A DNA stretch of 5,379 nt from Myxococcales bacterium. Lineage in GTDB: Bacteria; Myxococcota; Polyangia; Polyangiales; Polyangiaceae. Every line of letters starts with the position of its first letter. The first letter of the stretch is position 1. The notes under the pieces are model-generated. The model was not told where the DNA came from. It was given only the letters and a program-made list of their open reading frames with translations, and searched no databases. Made by a program: the position numbers and the translations under genes. The DNA lies in assembly GCA_020430865.1 (NCBI GenBank), contig JAGQIY010000064.1:1-5379 (forward strand), in the 5' to 3' direction. Of the stretch, positions 1-5,379 are shown in pieces.

Positions 1-188
1 CCCAGCGCCTGGGCGATCTTGTCGTCGATGGTCGTGCGCTTGAGCGCTGCGAAGATCAGCTTGGAGACGACGAACGCCGCTAGCCAGCCCAAGATCAGGA
101 TCAGCAGTGCCGCGCCCAGCTTCGGCAGATTGGCTGACGCCTGCTTCCAGATGTCCATGATCCACGGTTTGTTCGCCCACTCCGGCAT
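1..188 (-). CDS. Mechanosensitive-channel-like membrane protein (conserved TM helix type), N-terminal part only
   Basis: The reading frame starts at the ATG at 188-186 and is still open at the left edge, giving 62 full codons. The start is fixed by a very strong ribosome-binding site six bases upstream. The protein begins MPEWANKPW, has a short amphipathic stretch rich in Trp and Lys, then one hydrophobic helix at about residues 24-49 (core LGAALLILILGWLAAFVVSK), followed by a basic turn (LKRTT) and the acidic/basic segment IDDKIAQALG. A first helix of the form LPxLGxALLILxxGWLxA followed by a charged linker is typical of bacterial small-conductance mechanosensitive channel relatives with the conserved TM helix (Pfam TM_helix, MscS-like). 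Such inner-membrane proteins relieve osmotic pressure or carry small ions. The pore helix and the beta domain would lie outside the window, so the family call rests on the first helix alone. It is transcribed away from the lipoprotein gene at 650, across a 461-base non-coding gap. Confidence 0.5.
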   Translation of the reverse strand, partial: MPEWANKPWIMDIWKQASANLPKLGAALLILILGWLAAFVVSKLIFAALKRTTIDDKIAQAL

Positions 189-191
189 CCT

Positions 192-200
192 TCACCTCCT
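192..200 (-). promoter_or_regulatory. Strong Shine-Dalgarno site for the channel-like gene
   Basis: On the minus strand this reads AGGAGGTGA, nine consecutive bases complementary to the 3' end of 16S rRNA, with GGAGG six bases before the ATG at 188. It decides the start of the partial gene at the left edge and implies efficient translation. Confidence 0.5.
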
Positions 201-347
201 GGTTCGAGAAAGGGGCCAGAGTCCGTGGGTTGGCGAGAGAGATCAACCCGTGTGGACGCCCAGCGCCCTCGCTCCGACCCCAAGCGGTCGCCGACGGAGA
301 CATTCCAAGCGCGCCGTGCTCGGGCGATTCGCCGAAAAACATGCTCG

Positions 348-379
348 ATTGACCTGCGGAAGCGAGCCCTGAGGTCAAT
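348..379. promoter_or_regulatory. Perfect 8-bp inverted repeat, possible operator
   Basis: ATTGACCT at 348-355 is mirrored exactly by AGGTCAAT at 372-379, with a 16-base spacer, so the half-site centres are 24 bp apart. The arms are AT-richer than the surroundings and lie in the divergent intergenic region, 160 bp upstream of the channel-like start and 271 bp upstream of the lipoprotein start. Each arm contains TTGACC or its complement, so a factor bound here could cover -35 elements. It could equally be a chance match or a transcribed hairpin. The regulator is unknown. Confidence 0.5.
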
Positions 380-649
380 TTCCGCACAGCAATCTTACTC
401 GAACGCGGCGCGAATTATTCCGGCACCTCGACCACGCGATCCGCGATCGCGCGGCGTCAGAGCGCCAAACCGAGGCGCGGCTCTGGCTGGTGCGAGCCCG
501 CACTTTCGACGAGCGCCCCAGACCCGACATGTCGCGGTTGTGCCAGTCTGAGCCTCACTCTTCGCGTGCCAGCAGCCCGCTGGATGGGCCATTGCTTGCT
601 CGTTCTTCGGGGGTGAGGGTCTGGCACGCAGCGTGTATTCCCTCGATGC

Positions 650-1366
650 ATGCGACGACTGACTCCCCTCTTGCTCCTGCCGCTGGCTCTCGCGTTCGCT
701 GCTTGCGGCGGCAACACCTCGAACAGCGACCCCGGCAGCGGGGGCTCCGGCGGGAACGGCGGAACTGGCGCCGCCTCGGGGAACGGCGGCAGCGGCGGCG
801 GCGAGGCTTGCGGCAACGCGATCTGCGGTGCGGGCACCTATTGCTGCAACGCCAGCTGCAGTCAGTGCGTCGCGGAGGGTGAGGGCTGCTCGACGATCGC
901 TTGTGGCACCGGAGGTGGCGGCGGTGGCCAAGCAGGCGGCGGTGGCGCCGGCGGCGCTACGTTCCAGTGCGGAGTCGAGACCTGCCAGGCAGGCCAGCAG
1001 TGCTGCGGCACCGAGTGCGGGGCAGGGTTCTGCGCCGACGGCGAGCTGCCCTGTCCTCCGGTCGACTGCCAGCCCCAGCTGTGCGGGCAAGTCTACTGTG
1101 ACGAGGGCACGTTCTGCTGCAACTCGAGCTGCGGCACCTGCGTGCGGCCAGATGAAGACTGCACCGACGAGCTGTGTGAGCCGGACTGCGATCCTCAGCG
1201 AGCGCGCGGAGAGGGGGACTGCGACGGCTTCTTCGGCTGGACCTGGACCGGTACGTCCTGCTCGATGATCGGCGGTTGCTCCTGTGCTGGCCCGGACTGT
1301 GGCTCGCTCTACTTGAGCCAGGAAGACTGCTGGAAGGCCCACGAAATGTGCCCGATCCCGCTGTGA
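650..1366 (+). CDS. Cysteine-rich secreted lipoprotein with three 8-Cys repeats
   Basis: This 238-residue protein of unknown function is probably anchored in the outer membrane or displayed on the surface. Residues 1-18 form a signal peptide (two Arg, then a Leu-rich core) ending in AFAAC, so Cys19 is the likely lipidated residue; Phe at -3 is slightly unusual for a lipobox. A Gly/Ser/Asn linker (about 20-52) follows. Three modules, at 54-85, 107-140 and 145-176, share the register C-x4-C-x5-CC-x3-C-x2-C-x6-C-x4-C, except that the second has four residues between Cys5 and Cys6. A second polyglycine linker (86-104) separates modules one and two. The C-terminal part (180-234) has eight more cysteines in a different pattern, plus aromatic residues (FFGWTW). 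All 32 cysteines after Cys19 could pair as disulfides, consistent with export. Similar Gly-linked Cys-rich lipoproteins are common in Myxococcota. No catalytic motif is visible. The ATG at 650 is chosen because it places the signal peptide correctly; its ribosome-binding site is weak. A strong hairpin follows the stop. Confidence 0.5.
   Translation: MRRLTPLLLLPLALAFAACGGNTSNSDPGSGGSGGNGGTGAASGNGGSGGGEACGNAICGAGTYCCNASCSQCVAEGEGCSTIACGTGGGGGGQAGGGGAGGATFQCGVETCQAGQQCCGTECGAGFCADGELPCPPVDCQPQLCGQVYCDEGTFCCNSSCGTCVRPDEDCTDELCEPDCDPQRARGEGDCDGFFGWTWTGTSCSMIGGCSCAGPDCGSLYLSQEDCWKAHEMCPIPL
809..1177 (+). repeat. Three tandem 8-cysteine modules inside the lipoprotein
   Basis: The modules are encoded at 809-904, 968-1069 and 1082-1177. 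Each has the order Cys, Cys, Cys-Cys, Cys, Cys, Cys, Cys with nearly identical spacing, and modules one and three share the core FCCN/YCCN-x-SC-x-x-C. Residues between the cysteines have diverged, so this is an old internal duplication rather than a recent DNA repeat. Confidence 0.5.
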
Positions 1367-1383
1367 GGGCAGCCTGATGGACC

Positions 1384-1417
1384 GAACGGGCAGCTTCCTT
1401 GCGGAAGCTGCCCGTTC
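1384..1417 (+). terminator. Rho-independent terminator between converging genes
   Basis: GAACGGGCAGCTTCC at 1384-1398 and its exact complement at 1403-1417 form a 15-bp perfect stem with a TTGC loop. On the plus strand the stem runs into a T-rich tail (TTCTTCGT at 1415-1422), and it begins 18 bases after the lipoprotein stop, so it terminates that gene. The kinase on the minus strand stops 21 bases away on the other side; read in that direction the stem has no U tract, so it would end that transcript less efficiently or only protect its 3' end. Confidence 0.5.
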
Positions 1418-1437
1418 TTCGTCACGCCGTGCTGCGG

Positions 1438-3828
1438 CTACTCCGCAGCCAGGGCCTGTACCAGGGGGAAGCGGAAGATGAAGCGCGTGCCGCGACCCGG
1501 CGCGCTCTCCACACTCAGCAGACCGCCCCTGGCCTCGAGCTCGGCGCGCACGGCGCCCAGGCCGACGCCACGACCCGAGAGGTCCGTGACCTCGTCCTTG
1601 GTGGAGAAGCCATCGGAGAACAGCGCGCGTTCGAGATCCGCTCGAGTCTGGTGCGCTGCGCCCATCGCCTCGGCCTTCAGGCGAACGCGCTCCCAGTCGA
1701 TCCCCCGACCGTCATCCTGGATCTCCACTCGGAATTCCTCTGGAGTCTCGACCGCGATCAGGCGCACTCGTCCTTGCTCACGCTTGCCTGCGTCGACCCT
1801 CTCGAGGGCGTCTTCGATGCCGTGGTCCACTGCGTTGCGCACGACGTGGACCAGACTGGAAAAGAACGGGGTGAGGTCATCGCGAGGGATGCGTCCCTCG
1901 CTGGCCTCGACCACGACGTCGACGGACTTGCCCACGCGATCGGCGACCCGAGCGACCTGAGCCCCAAGGCGATCCATCACCGCCTGAGTCGGCGCGTGGC
2001 GCCACTGACGCACCTCGCGCACGATGTCCGCCGCCTCACGGCGTCCGATCAGTCGCTGCAGGAAGCGCTGGTACTCGCCCTCCTCCAGCTCGACGTAGCT
2101 GGTGCCTTCGCCACCGAACACGGAGTCGATGCGTTGCTTGGCATCCTGCCACGCCGCCCTGACGCTCGCGATGGCGTGAGGCGCGTTCTCCTCGTCCATC
2201 GCAATCTGGTCCTCGGCCTGGTGACACGTCTCGGACACCGACTGCAGGCCGAAGATGCCTGAGTTGCCCTTGAGCGTATGCAGCCCGCGCTTGACCAGGG
2301 CGATGTCCGACTCACTGTCGAGGGAGTCGATGATGGTCTGGCTCTCCTCGAGGAAAGATGTGAGCGCACTGCGATCGCGCATCGCCTGACGCGCCACGGC
2401 CTGGAGTTCGCGGGCGTCACGCTCGGCGCGCTCGGCGGCGACCTCGTCCGTCGCGTCACGAATGGCCACCAGCAGACTGGTGAGCTCATCACCCTTGCGA
2501 ATCGGCCTGTACGTGATGCGGAAGGTGCGTTCGCCGTGACAGAACTGCTTGGGCAACATGTCCGCTGAGACCTCGAAAGGCAGGAAGTCGTCGGCGACTT
2601 GCTCGAGGACCAGCTCCACCTGCAACGCGGCGTTCTCGTCGAGAGGCAACCACTGCCAGAGCTTCCCTTGCTGAGTCTCACCGAACCAGGCCACCGCTGG
2701 TGCGGACGCCTGATCGGCCAACGTGCCCTGGAGATCGCAGACCACCAGACCATCGCCAGTCGAGTCGAGCACGAGACGCAGGGACTCCTCGCGCTCCACG
2801 ATCACGCTGGCCATACGGTTGAAGGCGCTCGCCAGCTCGCCGATCTCGTCACTGGACTTGACGTCTACTTCCGCGCGGCTCCCGGACTCCAGCGCCTGGA
2901 CGCCGTCGAGCACACGACCGAGAGGCCGCAGTACGCCGCGCGTCATGCCCAGCGCGGCGAGCAGCGCGAGCAAGATACCTGCGACCCCCAGCCCCTTGGT
3001 CAACATGGCCAGCATCGTGGACGCGGCGCTGTTCAGCTGCAGCGGACGCACGATGCGCACGTCCATCAACGGGGCACCGGCGACGTCCTTGACCCTCGTA
3101 TAGGTGACGAGGCTGTCCTCTCCGCGTTCAGTGAGGTAGGTCCCAGAGCCTCCGTTCAGCACCGCGCGGGCTGCGGTGGCCTCGTCGTCGGGCGCGGCCT
3201 GGCTCACCGGCAACAGGTCCAGGTCGAGGAACGTGAACTTCCGCACTCGGTCCTTCCAGGCCTTGTCGACCACGCGCGAGGTGATCATGAATCCTTGAGC
3301 CTCTCCCGGCTTGTGATCGGTCTTGTAGATCGGCCGCGCCGTGACCATGTGCAGTTGCCCATCCAGGAGGGCAAAGCCGGCCACGGTACCTTTTGGATCC
3401 CTGGGGAACAGGATTCGTGCGTTGATCAACGCCTCGAGGTCGTCGGAGGCCTTGACCAGCGTGTTGGCCTTGCGATCCCAGCGCCCGGAGAAGACCCGCT
3501 TGCCATCGCTACGCAGGACGATCAGGTGATCCCAGTTCACCGATGCCAGGCCGTCCGCCGTCAGGTTGCCTTCCTCGAACTCCTTGTTTCCGTCGGCCAG
3601 GTACGTGGCCATGTCGTCCCAGTCGGACCAGTCGTAGCCGCGAAACAGGAACTCATCCACGATGGTGTCGACGACGCTCATCGCGTCCTTGGACACGCCA
3701 ACGGTCTGCTCGCGCTCGATGGTGTCGAAGCGAGTCTCGACCAGCGAGCGCGCACCGTAGGTCATGGCGGTCATGACCAGCAGCAACCCGCTGAGTACGA
3801 AGAGCACGGTCTTTGTCTTGAGTGTCAT
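1438..3828 (-). CDS. Orphan CheA-like sensor kinase: CHASE4-HAMP-PAS-Hpt-HATPase
   Basis: This is a 796-residue inner-membrane sensor kinase. A first transmembrane helix (about 7-26) leads into a periplasmic domain (about 30-270) whose start (DEFLFRGYDWSDWDD, then NWDHLIVLRSDGKRVFSG) matches the CHASE4 ligand-sensing family. A second helix (273-295) is followed by HAMP (about 296-345), a PAS-like segment (345-460, with DGLVVCDLQG) and a charged coiled-coil linker (461-484). An Hpt domain follows, with phospho-acceptor His517 in the motif HTLKG. After a short CheA dimerisation-like stretch comes a CheA-type ATPase: N box HVVRNAVDHGIE (Asn665), DDGRGID (705-711), LFSDGFSTKDEV and SGRGVGLG (751-758). 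The protein ends about 25 residues after the last glycine motif (GRGT, 778-781), so the CheW-like domain of true CheA is missing, and there is no classical DHp H-box or receiver domain. It most likely phosphorylates His517 and passes the phosphate to separate response regulators. The ATG at 3828 has GAGGAG six bases upstream, and the barrel gene ends nine bases before it. The stop is TAG. The ligand is unknown. Confidence 0.5.
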   Translation of the reverse strand: MTLKTKTVLFVLSGLLLVMTAMTYGARSLVETRFDTIEREQTVGVSKDAMSVVDTIVDEFLFRGYDWSDWDDMATYLADGNKEFEEGNLTADGLASVNWDHLIVLRSDGKRVFSGRWDRKANTLVKASDDLEALINARILFPRDPKGTVAGFALLDGQLHMVTARPIYKTDHKPGEAQGFMITSRVVDKAWKDRVRKFTFLDLDLLPVSQAAPDDEATAARAVLNGGSGTYLTERGEDSLVTYTRVKDVAGAPLMDVRIVRPLQLNSAASTMLAMLTKGLGVAGILLALLAALGMTRGVLRPLGRVLDGVQALESGSRAEVDVKSSDEIGELASAFNRMASVIVEREESLRLVLDSTGDGLVVCDLQGTLADQASAPAVAWFGETQQGKLWQWLPLDENAALQVELVLEQVADDFLPFEVSADMLPKQFCHGERTFRITYRPIRKGDELTSLLVAIRDATDEVAAERAERDARELQAVARQAMRDRSALTSFLEESQTIIDSLDSESDIALVKRGLHTLKGNSGIFGLQSVSETCHQAEDQIAMDEENAPHAIASVRAAWQDAKQRIDSVFGGEGTSYVELEEGEYQRFLQRLIGRREAADIVREVRQWRHAPTQAVMDRLGAQVARVADRVGKSVDVVVEASEGRIPRDDLTPFFSSLVHVVRNAVDHGIEDALERVDAGKREQGRVRLIAVETPEEFRVEIQDDGRGIDWERVRLKAEAMGAAHQTRADLERALFSDGFSTKDEVTDLSGRGVGLGAVRAELEARGGLLSVESAPGRGTRFIFRFPLVQALAAE

Positions 3829-3833
3829 GATGG

Positions 3834-3840
3834 CTCCTCA
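3834..3840 (-). promoter_or_regulatory. Ribosome-binding site of the kinase overlapping the stop codon of the barrel gene
   Basis: The minus strand reads TGAGGAGCCATCATG. The TGA ends the barrel gene, its last two bases begin the Shine-Dalgarno GAGGAG, and the kinase ATG follows six bases later. Ribosomes finishing the first gene therefore sit on the start site of the second, which argues for one transcript and translational coupling. Confidence 0.5.
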
Positions 3841-4749
3841 GAATGCGTACGAGGCGTCGAGCCCGACGTAGGTGAATTGCTCCTGGGAGAAGCCGACTCC
3901 GCTCAGGTCCGTCCACACCCAGTGAACACCCGGCGCGAGGGTCGCGGAGTCGACGGAGAAGGCCAGCGCGGCGTCGAGCTGGACGTCGTGAACGTTGTCT
4001 TGGCCAGCGTCCTCGAGGTAACCCTTCAGCCCGTAGCCCGCGCCCACGCTGAGCTCGAAGGTGTCGTTCAGGGGCACGGACTTGCTCAGCCCGACGTGCA
4101 GGTAGCCGTGGCGGCTGTCCTTCAGCTCCGACTGGACACCGTGGATGTAGGAGGCCGACACCTCGAAGTCGACGAAAGTGGTGTAGCCCACCCCCACGCC
4201 CGGCTCGACGTAGGTCGGGTTACTGACGCCGGCGGCGGCCTGCTTGGCGAAGGGATAGAAGTAGCCGCTGACGAACGGCTCCAGCGAGACCTCCTCGGAC
4301 AGCTCGAAGGAGTAGGTCGCGGTGAGATCCTGCTCGGCTCCGGTCCCTTCATCGACCGCCGCCGACTTGTTCGGACCATTGGTCTGGTAGCTCGACCAGT
4401 AGTCCAGAGTCAGGTCGGTGCCGGGCACGCCATAGGAAATCCACGGGGCAATTTGTCCGTGTTGATCGTGCTGAGACTCCGCGGCGTAGATGTTCAGGCC
4501 CCGCCAGGCGTAGGCGCTCGCAGCTCCCACACCGATCTCGAGGCCGATCCCCTCGTCGTCCTCTTCCGCACCACGCCTCGCCTCGCTCGCCCCGCGATCG
4601 GCGGGCCACTTGGCCTCGAAGGCCGGTGCAGGCGCTTCTTGCCCACCTTCGAGCGCCAGCGCAGACGCCGTCCACGACAGCGAGCTGAGTCCAACGACGA
4701 ACGAAGCGAGGCGATTGCCCGCACCAAGGCGAGCGGACTGAACTCTCAT
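3838..4749 (-). CDS. Outer-membrane beta-barrel protein (TorF-like putative porin), partner of the sensor kinase
   Basis: This 303-residue exported protein starts at the ATG at 4749, with GGAGG six bases upstream. Residues 1-32 are a signal peptide with basic residues, a hydrophobic stretch (about 14-24) and a likely cleavage site after ALA (30-32). A charged, disordered linker (about 35-66) follows. From about 67 to the end, strands alternate polar and hydrophobic residues with many Gly, Tyr and Trp, and the chain ends in DASYAF. A C-terminal Phe on a last amphipathic strand is the standard outer-membrane barrel signal. The first strands (GLEIGVGAASAYAWRGLNIY) resemble the SxYxxRGxxxS start of the TorF/TIGR02001 putative porin family, whose substrates are mostly undefined. 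About 235 barrel residues would suit roughly 10-12 strands. A His-containing loop (SQHDQHGQ, 92-99) may be exposed. It is first in a two-gene operon with the CHASE4 kinase, so it may admit, bind or report the signal. Barrel architecture is well supported, but the exact family is less certain. Confidence 0.5.
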   Translation of the reverse strand: MRVQSARLGAGNRLASFVVGLSSLSWTASALALEGGQEAPAPAFEAKWPADRGASEARRGAEEDDEGIGLEIGVGAASAYAWRGLNIYAAESQHDQHGQIAPWISYGVPGTDLTLDYWSSYQTNGPNKSAAVDEGTGAEQDLTATYSFELSEEVSLEPFVSGYFYPFAKQAAAGVSNPTYVEPGVGVGYTTFVDFEVSASYIHGVQSELKDSRHGYLHVGLSKSVPLNDTFELSVGAGYGLKGYLEDAGQDNVHDVQLDAALAFSVDSATLAPGVHWVWTDLSGVGFSQEQFTYVGLDASYAF

Positions 4750-5051
4750 CAGAATCCTCCGGGTAACGGTTGTAGAGCTGGCTCGTCCGGGGAGACGAGG
4801 ACGCCCTGCTGCAGAGAAAGGAAGTCAGCCCGCGCCTGCGATGAGCAGGCGCTGGTCAGCAGCGACGTCGCGGGGCAGAACGGCGCAGCGCGCAGGAACT
4901 GAAGGAACGCACCCGCGCAAAGCCGTGCTCTTCACGCAAGAACTGCGCTCGGGGCCGCACGAGCAGCCGCCATCAGGGCGGATTGCCAGGGAAATTCGTC
5001 TGCCGGGTCGAGAACCAGCTCGAGGGCAGCGAGCCCGCGAGTCAGCCGAAG
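4750..5051. other. Non-coding region between the regulator gene and the barrel-kinase operon
   Basis: These 302 bases lie between the regulator stop (5052) and the barrel start (4749), with both genes on the minus strand. They hold the barrel ribosome-binding site (GGAGG, 4756-4760), a small 6-bp hairpin in the putative leader (CTCGTC/GACGAG, 4782-4799) and a stronger hairpin at 4832-4852. No convincing promoter hexamers or open reading frame with coding character were seen, although a promoter for the operon is expected here. Confidence 0.5.
4832..4852 (-). terminator. Hairpin, possible terminator of the regulator gene
   Basis: Minus strand GCGCCTGC and GCAGGCGC form a perfect 8-bp stem around a five-base loop (TCATC). 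Two more G-C pairs could form beyond one mismatch. About 8-17 bases downstream is the pyrimidine-rich CTTCCTTTCT, which is not an immediate U tract. It lies about 200 bases after the regulator stop and 83 bases before the barrel start. It is either an imperfect terminator or a leader hairpin of the next operon. Confidence 0.5.
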
Positions 5052-5379
5052 TCAGTCCGCCGCGGCGGCTAGCGGTTCTTCGCCAGAGATCGATTCCGCC
5101 AGGAAATCGACCGTGCCGTCGATGCCCATGCTGTGAGTCTCGACCACATGATCCGCCTGAGCGTAGAGCGGCGTCCGCGCCTTGAGCAGAGCCTTGAGTT
5201 CGGCCATGGCGTTGGTGCGATTGCGCATGGGTCGCGTGTCGCCCTGTGCGAGCACGCGTTCCATGTGGTCCTCGGGGCGAGCCCGTAGCCACACGGTGGT
5301 CGAGCTGCGCTTCAGGAGGTCGAAGGTCTCGGCGTCGCTCACGATGCTGCCCCCCGTGGCGAGCACGCCGCCGGAAGTA
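5052..5379 (-). CDS. BoxR/BzdR-type regulator with shikimate-kinase-like domain, C-terminal part
   Basis: The frame is open at the right edge and ends with TGA at 5054-5052, so 108 C-terminal residues are visible. They match the second half of a shikimate-kinase fold: VLATGGSIV (the Gly motif that binds shikimate in AroK), TVWLRARPEDHMERV, then QGDTRPM (LID-type Arg, codon at 5232-5234) and ARTPLYAQAD (the second conserved Arg, codon at 5175-5177). The wording PEDHMxRVxAQGDxRPM with AMAELKALL is characteristic of the BoxR/BzdR family rather than of biosynthetic AroK, which has RPLL here. In that family an N-terminal XRE helix-turn-helix is fused to a kinase-like domain that binds benzoyl-CoA and relieves repression of aerobic or anaerobic benzoate degradation genes. 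The helix-turn-helix and P-loop would be off the window, so a stand-alone shikimate kinase is not fully excluded. The short tail (EEPLAAAAD) after the fold is unremarkable. No benzoate-pathway gene is in view. Confidence 0.5.
   Translation of the reverse strand, partial: TSGGVLATGGSIVSDAETFDLLKRSSTTVWLRARPEDHMERVLAQGDTRPMRNRTNAMAELKALLKARTPLYAQADHVVETHSMGIDGTVDFLAESISGEEPLAAAAD

Larger units (their letters stand above)
189..649. other. Non-coding divergent region between channel-like gene and lipoprotein gene
   Basis: These 461 bases separate two divergently transcribed genes and should hold both promoters. No reading frame here has a convincing protein. What can be seen is the channel ribosome-binding site at 192-200, a perfect inverted repeat at 348-379, a locally AT-richer patch around 385-419, and two 10-base palindromes (CGCGATCGCG at 442-451 and CGACATGTCG at 525-534) that are too short to interpret. 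TTGACC hexamers that could serve as -35 elements sit on both strands inside the inverted repeat, but neither has a good -10 hexamer at normal spacing, so no promoter is called. No tRNA-like structure was recognised. Confidence 0.5.

Noticed and set aside
442..534. Short palindromes CGCGATCGCG and CGACATGTCG
   Set aside because: Ten-base palindromes of CG-rich words are expected by chance at this composition, and there is no second copy or promoter context.
905..961. GGC/GGT-rich stretch as a possible microsatellite
   Set aside because: It encodes an interrupted Gly linker with mixed third bases (GGA, GGT, GGC), Gln and Ala. It is a coding low-complexity linker rather than a uniform DNA tandem repeat.
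395..1342. A 315-codon minus-strand frame rich in Ala and Arg
   Set aside because: It is the antisense shadow of the lipoprotein gene, whose lipobox and regular cysteine spacing show the true frame. The Ala-rich runs are complements of Gly and Cys codons.
1399..2262. A 287-codon plus-strand frame starting inside the terminator hairpin
   Set aside because: It is antisense to the ATPase and Hpt parts of the kinase, its start lies in the hairpin loop, and there is no ribosome-binding site or known motif.
2599..4902. A 767-codon open frame on the plus strand, opposite the kinase and barrel genes
   Set aside because: It runs antisense across two well-supported genes and their junction, has no recognisable domain, signal or family motif, and is rich in His, Gln, Arg and Val as expected from the complement of GC-rich codons. 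Long antisense frames are normal at this base composition.
4841..5185. A 114-codon plus-strand frame covering the 4750-5051 gap
   Set aside because: Its Arg-rich translation has no motif, it overlaps the conserved part of the regulator antisense, and its start falls in the hairpin loop without a ribosome-binding site.
1..5379. CRISPR array, insertion sequence, tRNA or rRNA genes
   Set aside because: No regularly spaced direct repeats, transposase motifs with terminal inverted repeats, cloverleaf-like segments or conserved rRNA words were seen on either strand.

Overview
The window is GC-rich, with G or C at most third codon positions. It looks like a chromosomal stretch of a Gram-negative, two-membrane bacterium, probably a myxobacterium or relative (Myxococcota). 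That placement is inferred from three things: a lipoprotein with glycine-rich linkers and repeated 8-cysteine modules, a type common in that group; an outer-membrane barrel; and a large orphan CheA-like sensor kinase.

Layout. (1) 1-188, minus: N-terminus of a membrane protein of the small mechanosensitive-channel (MscS/conserved TM helix) type, running off the left edge. (2) 189-649: non-coding divergent region with a perfect 8+8 bp inverted repeat. (3) 650-1366, plus: secreted cysteine-rich lipoprotein. (4) 1384-1417: 15-bp perfect hairpin between converging genes, a clear terminator. (5) 1438-3828, minus: 796-residue sensor kinase ordered CHASE4, HAMP, PAS-like, Hpt, CheA-type ATPase, with no CheW-like domain and no response regulator in view. 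(6) 3838-4749, minus: 303-residue outer-membrane beta-barrel protein directly upstream of the kinase, whose stop codon overlaps the kinase ribosome-binding site. (7) 4750-5051: non-coding, with a hairpin that may end the next gene. (8) 5052-5379, minus: C-terminal third of a regulator with a shikimate-kinase-like domain of the BoxR/BzdR type, running off the right edge.

How they may work together. The barrel and the kinase form a tight, probably translationally coupled pair: an outer-membrane protein followed by a sensor with a periplasmic CHASE4 domain. This suggests one envelope sensing unit, either a pore supplying the ligand or a barrel whose state is read. The kinase carries its own Hpt phospho-acceptor, so its output is probably one or more response regulators encoded elsewhere. 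The other genes are not obviously linked to this pair.
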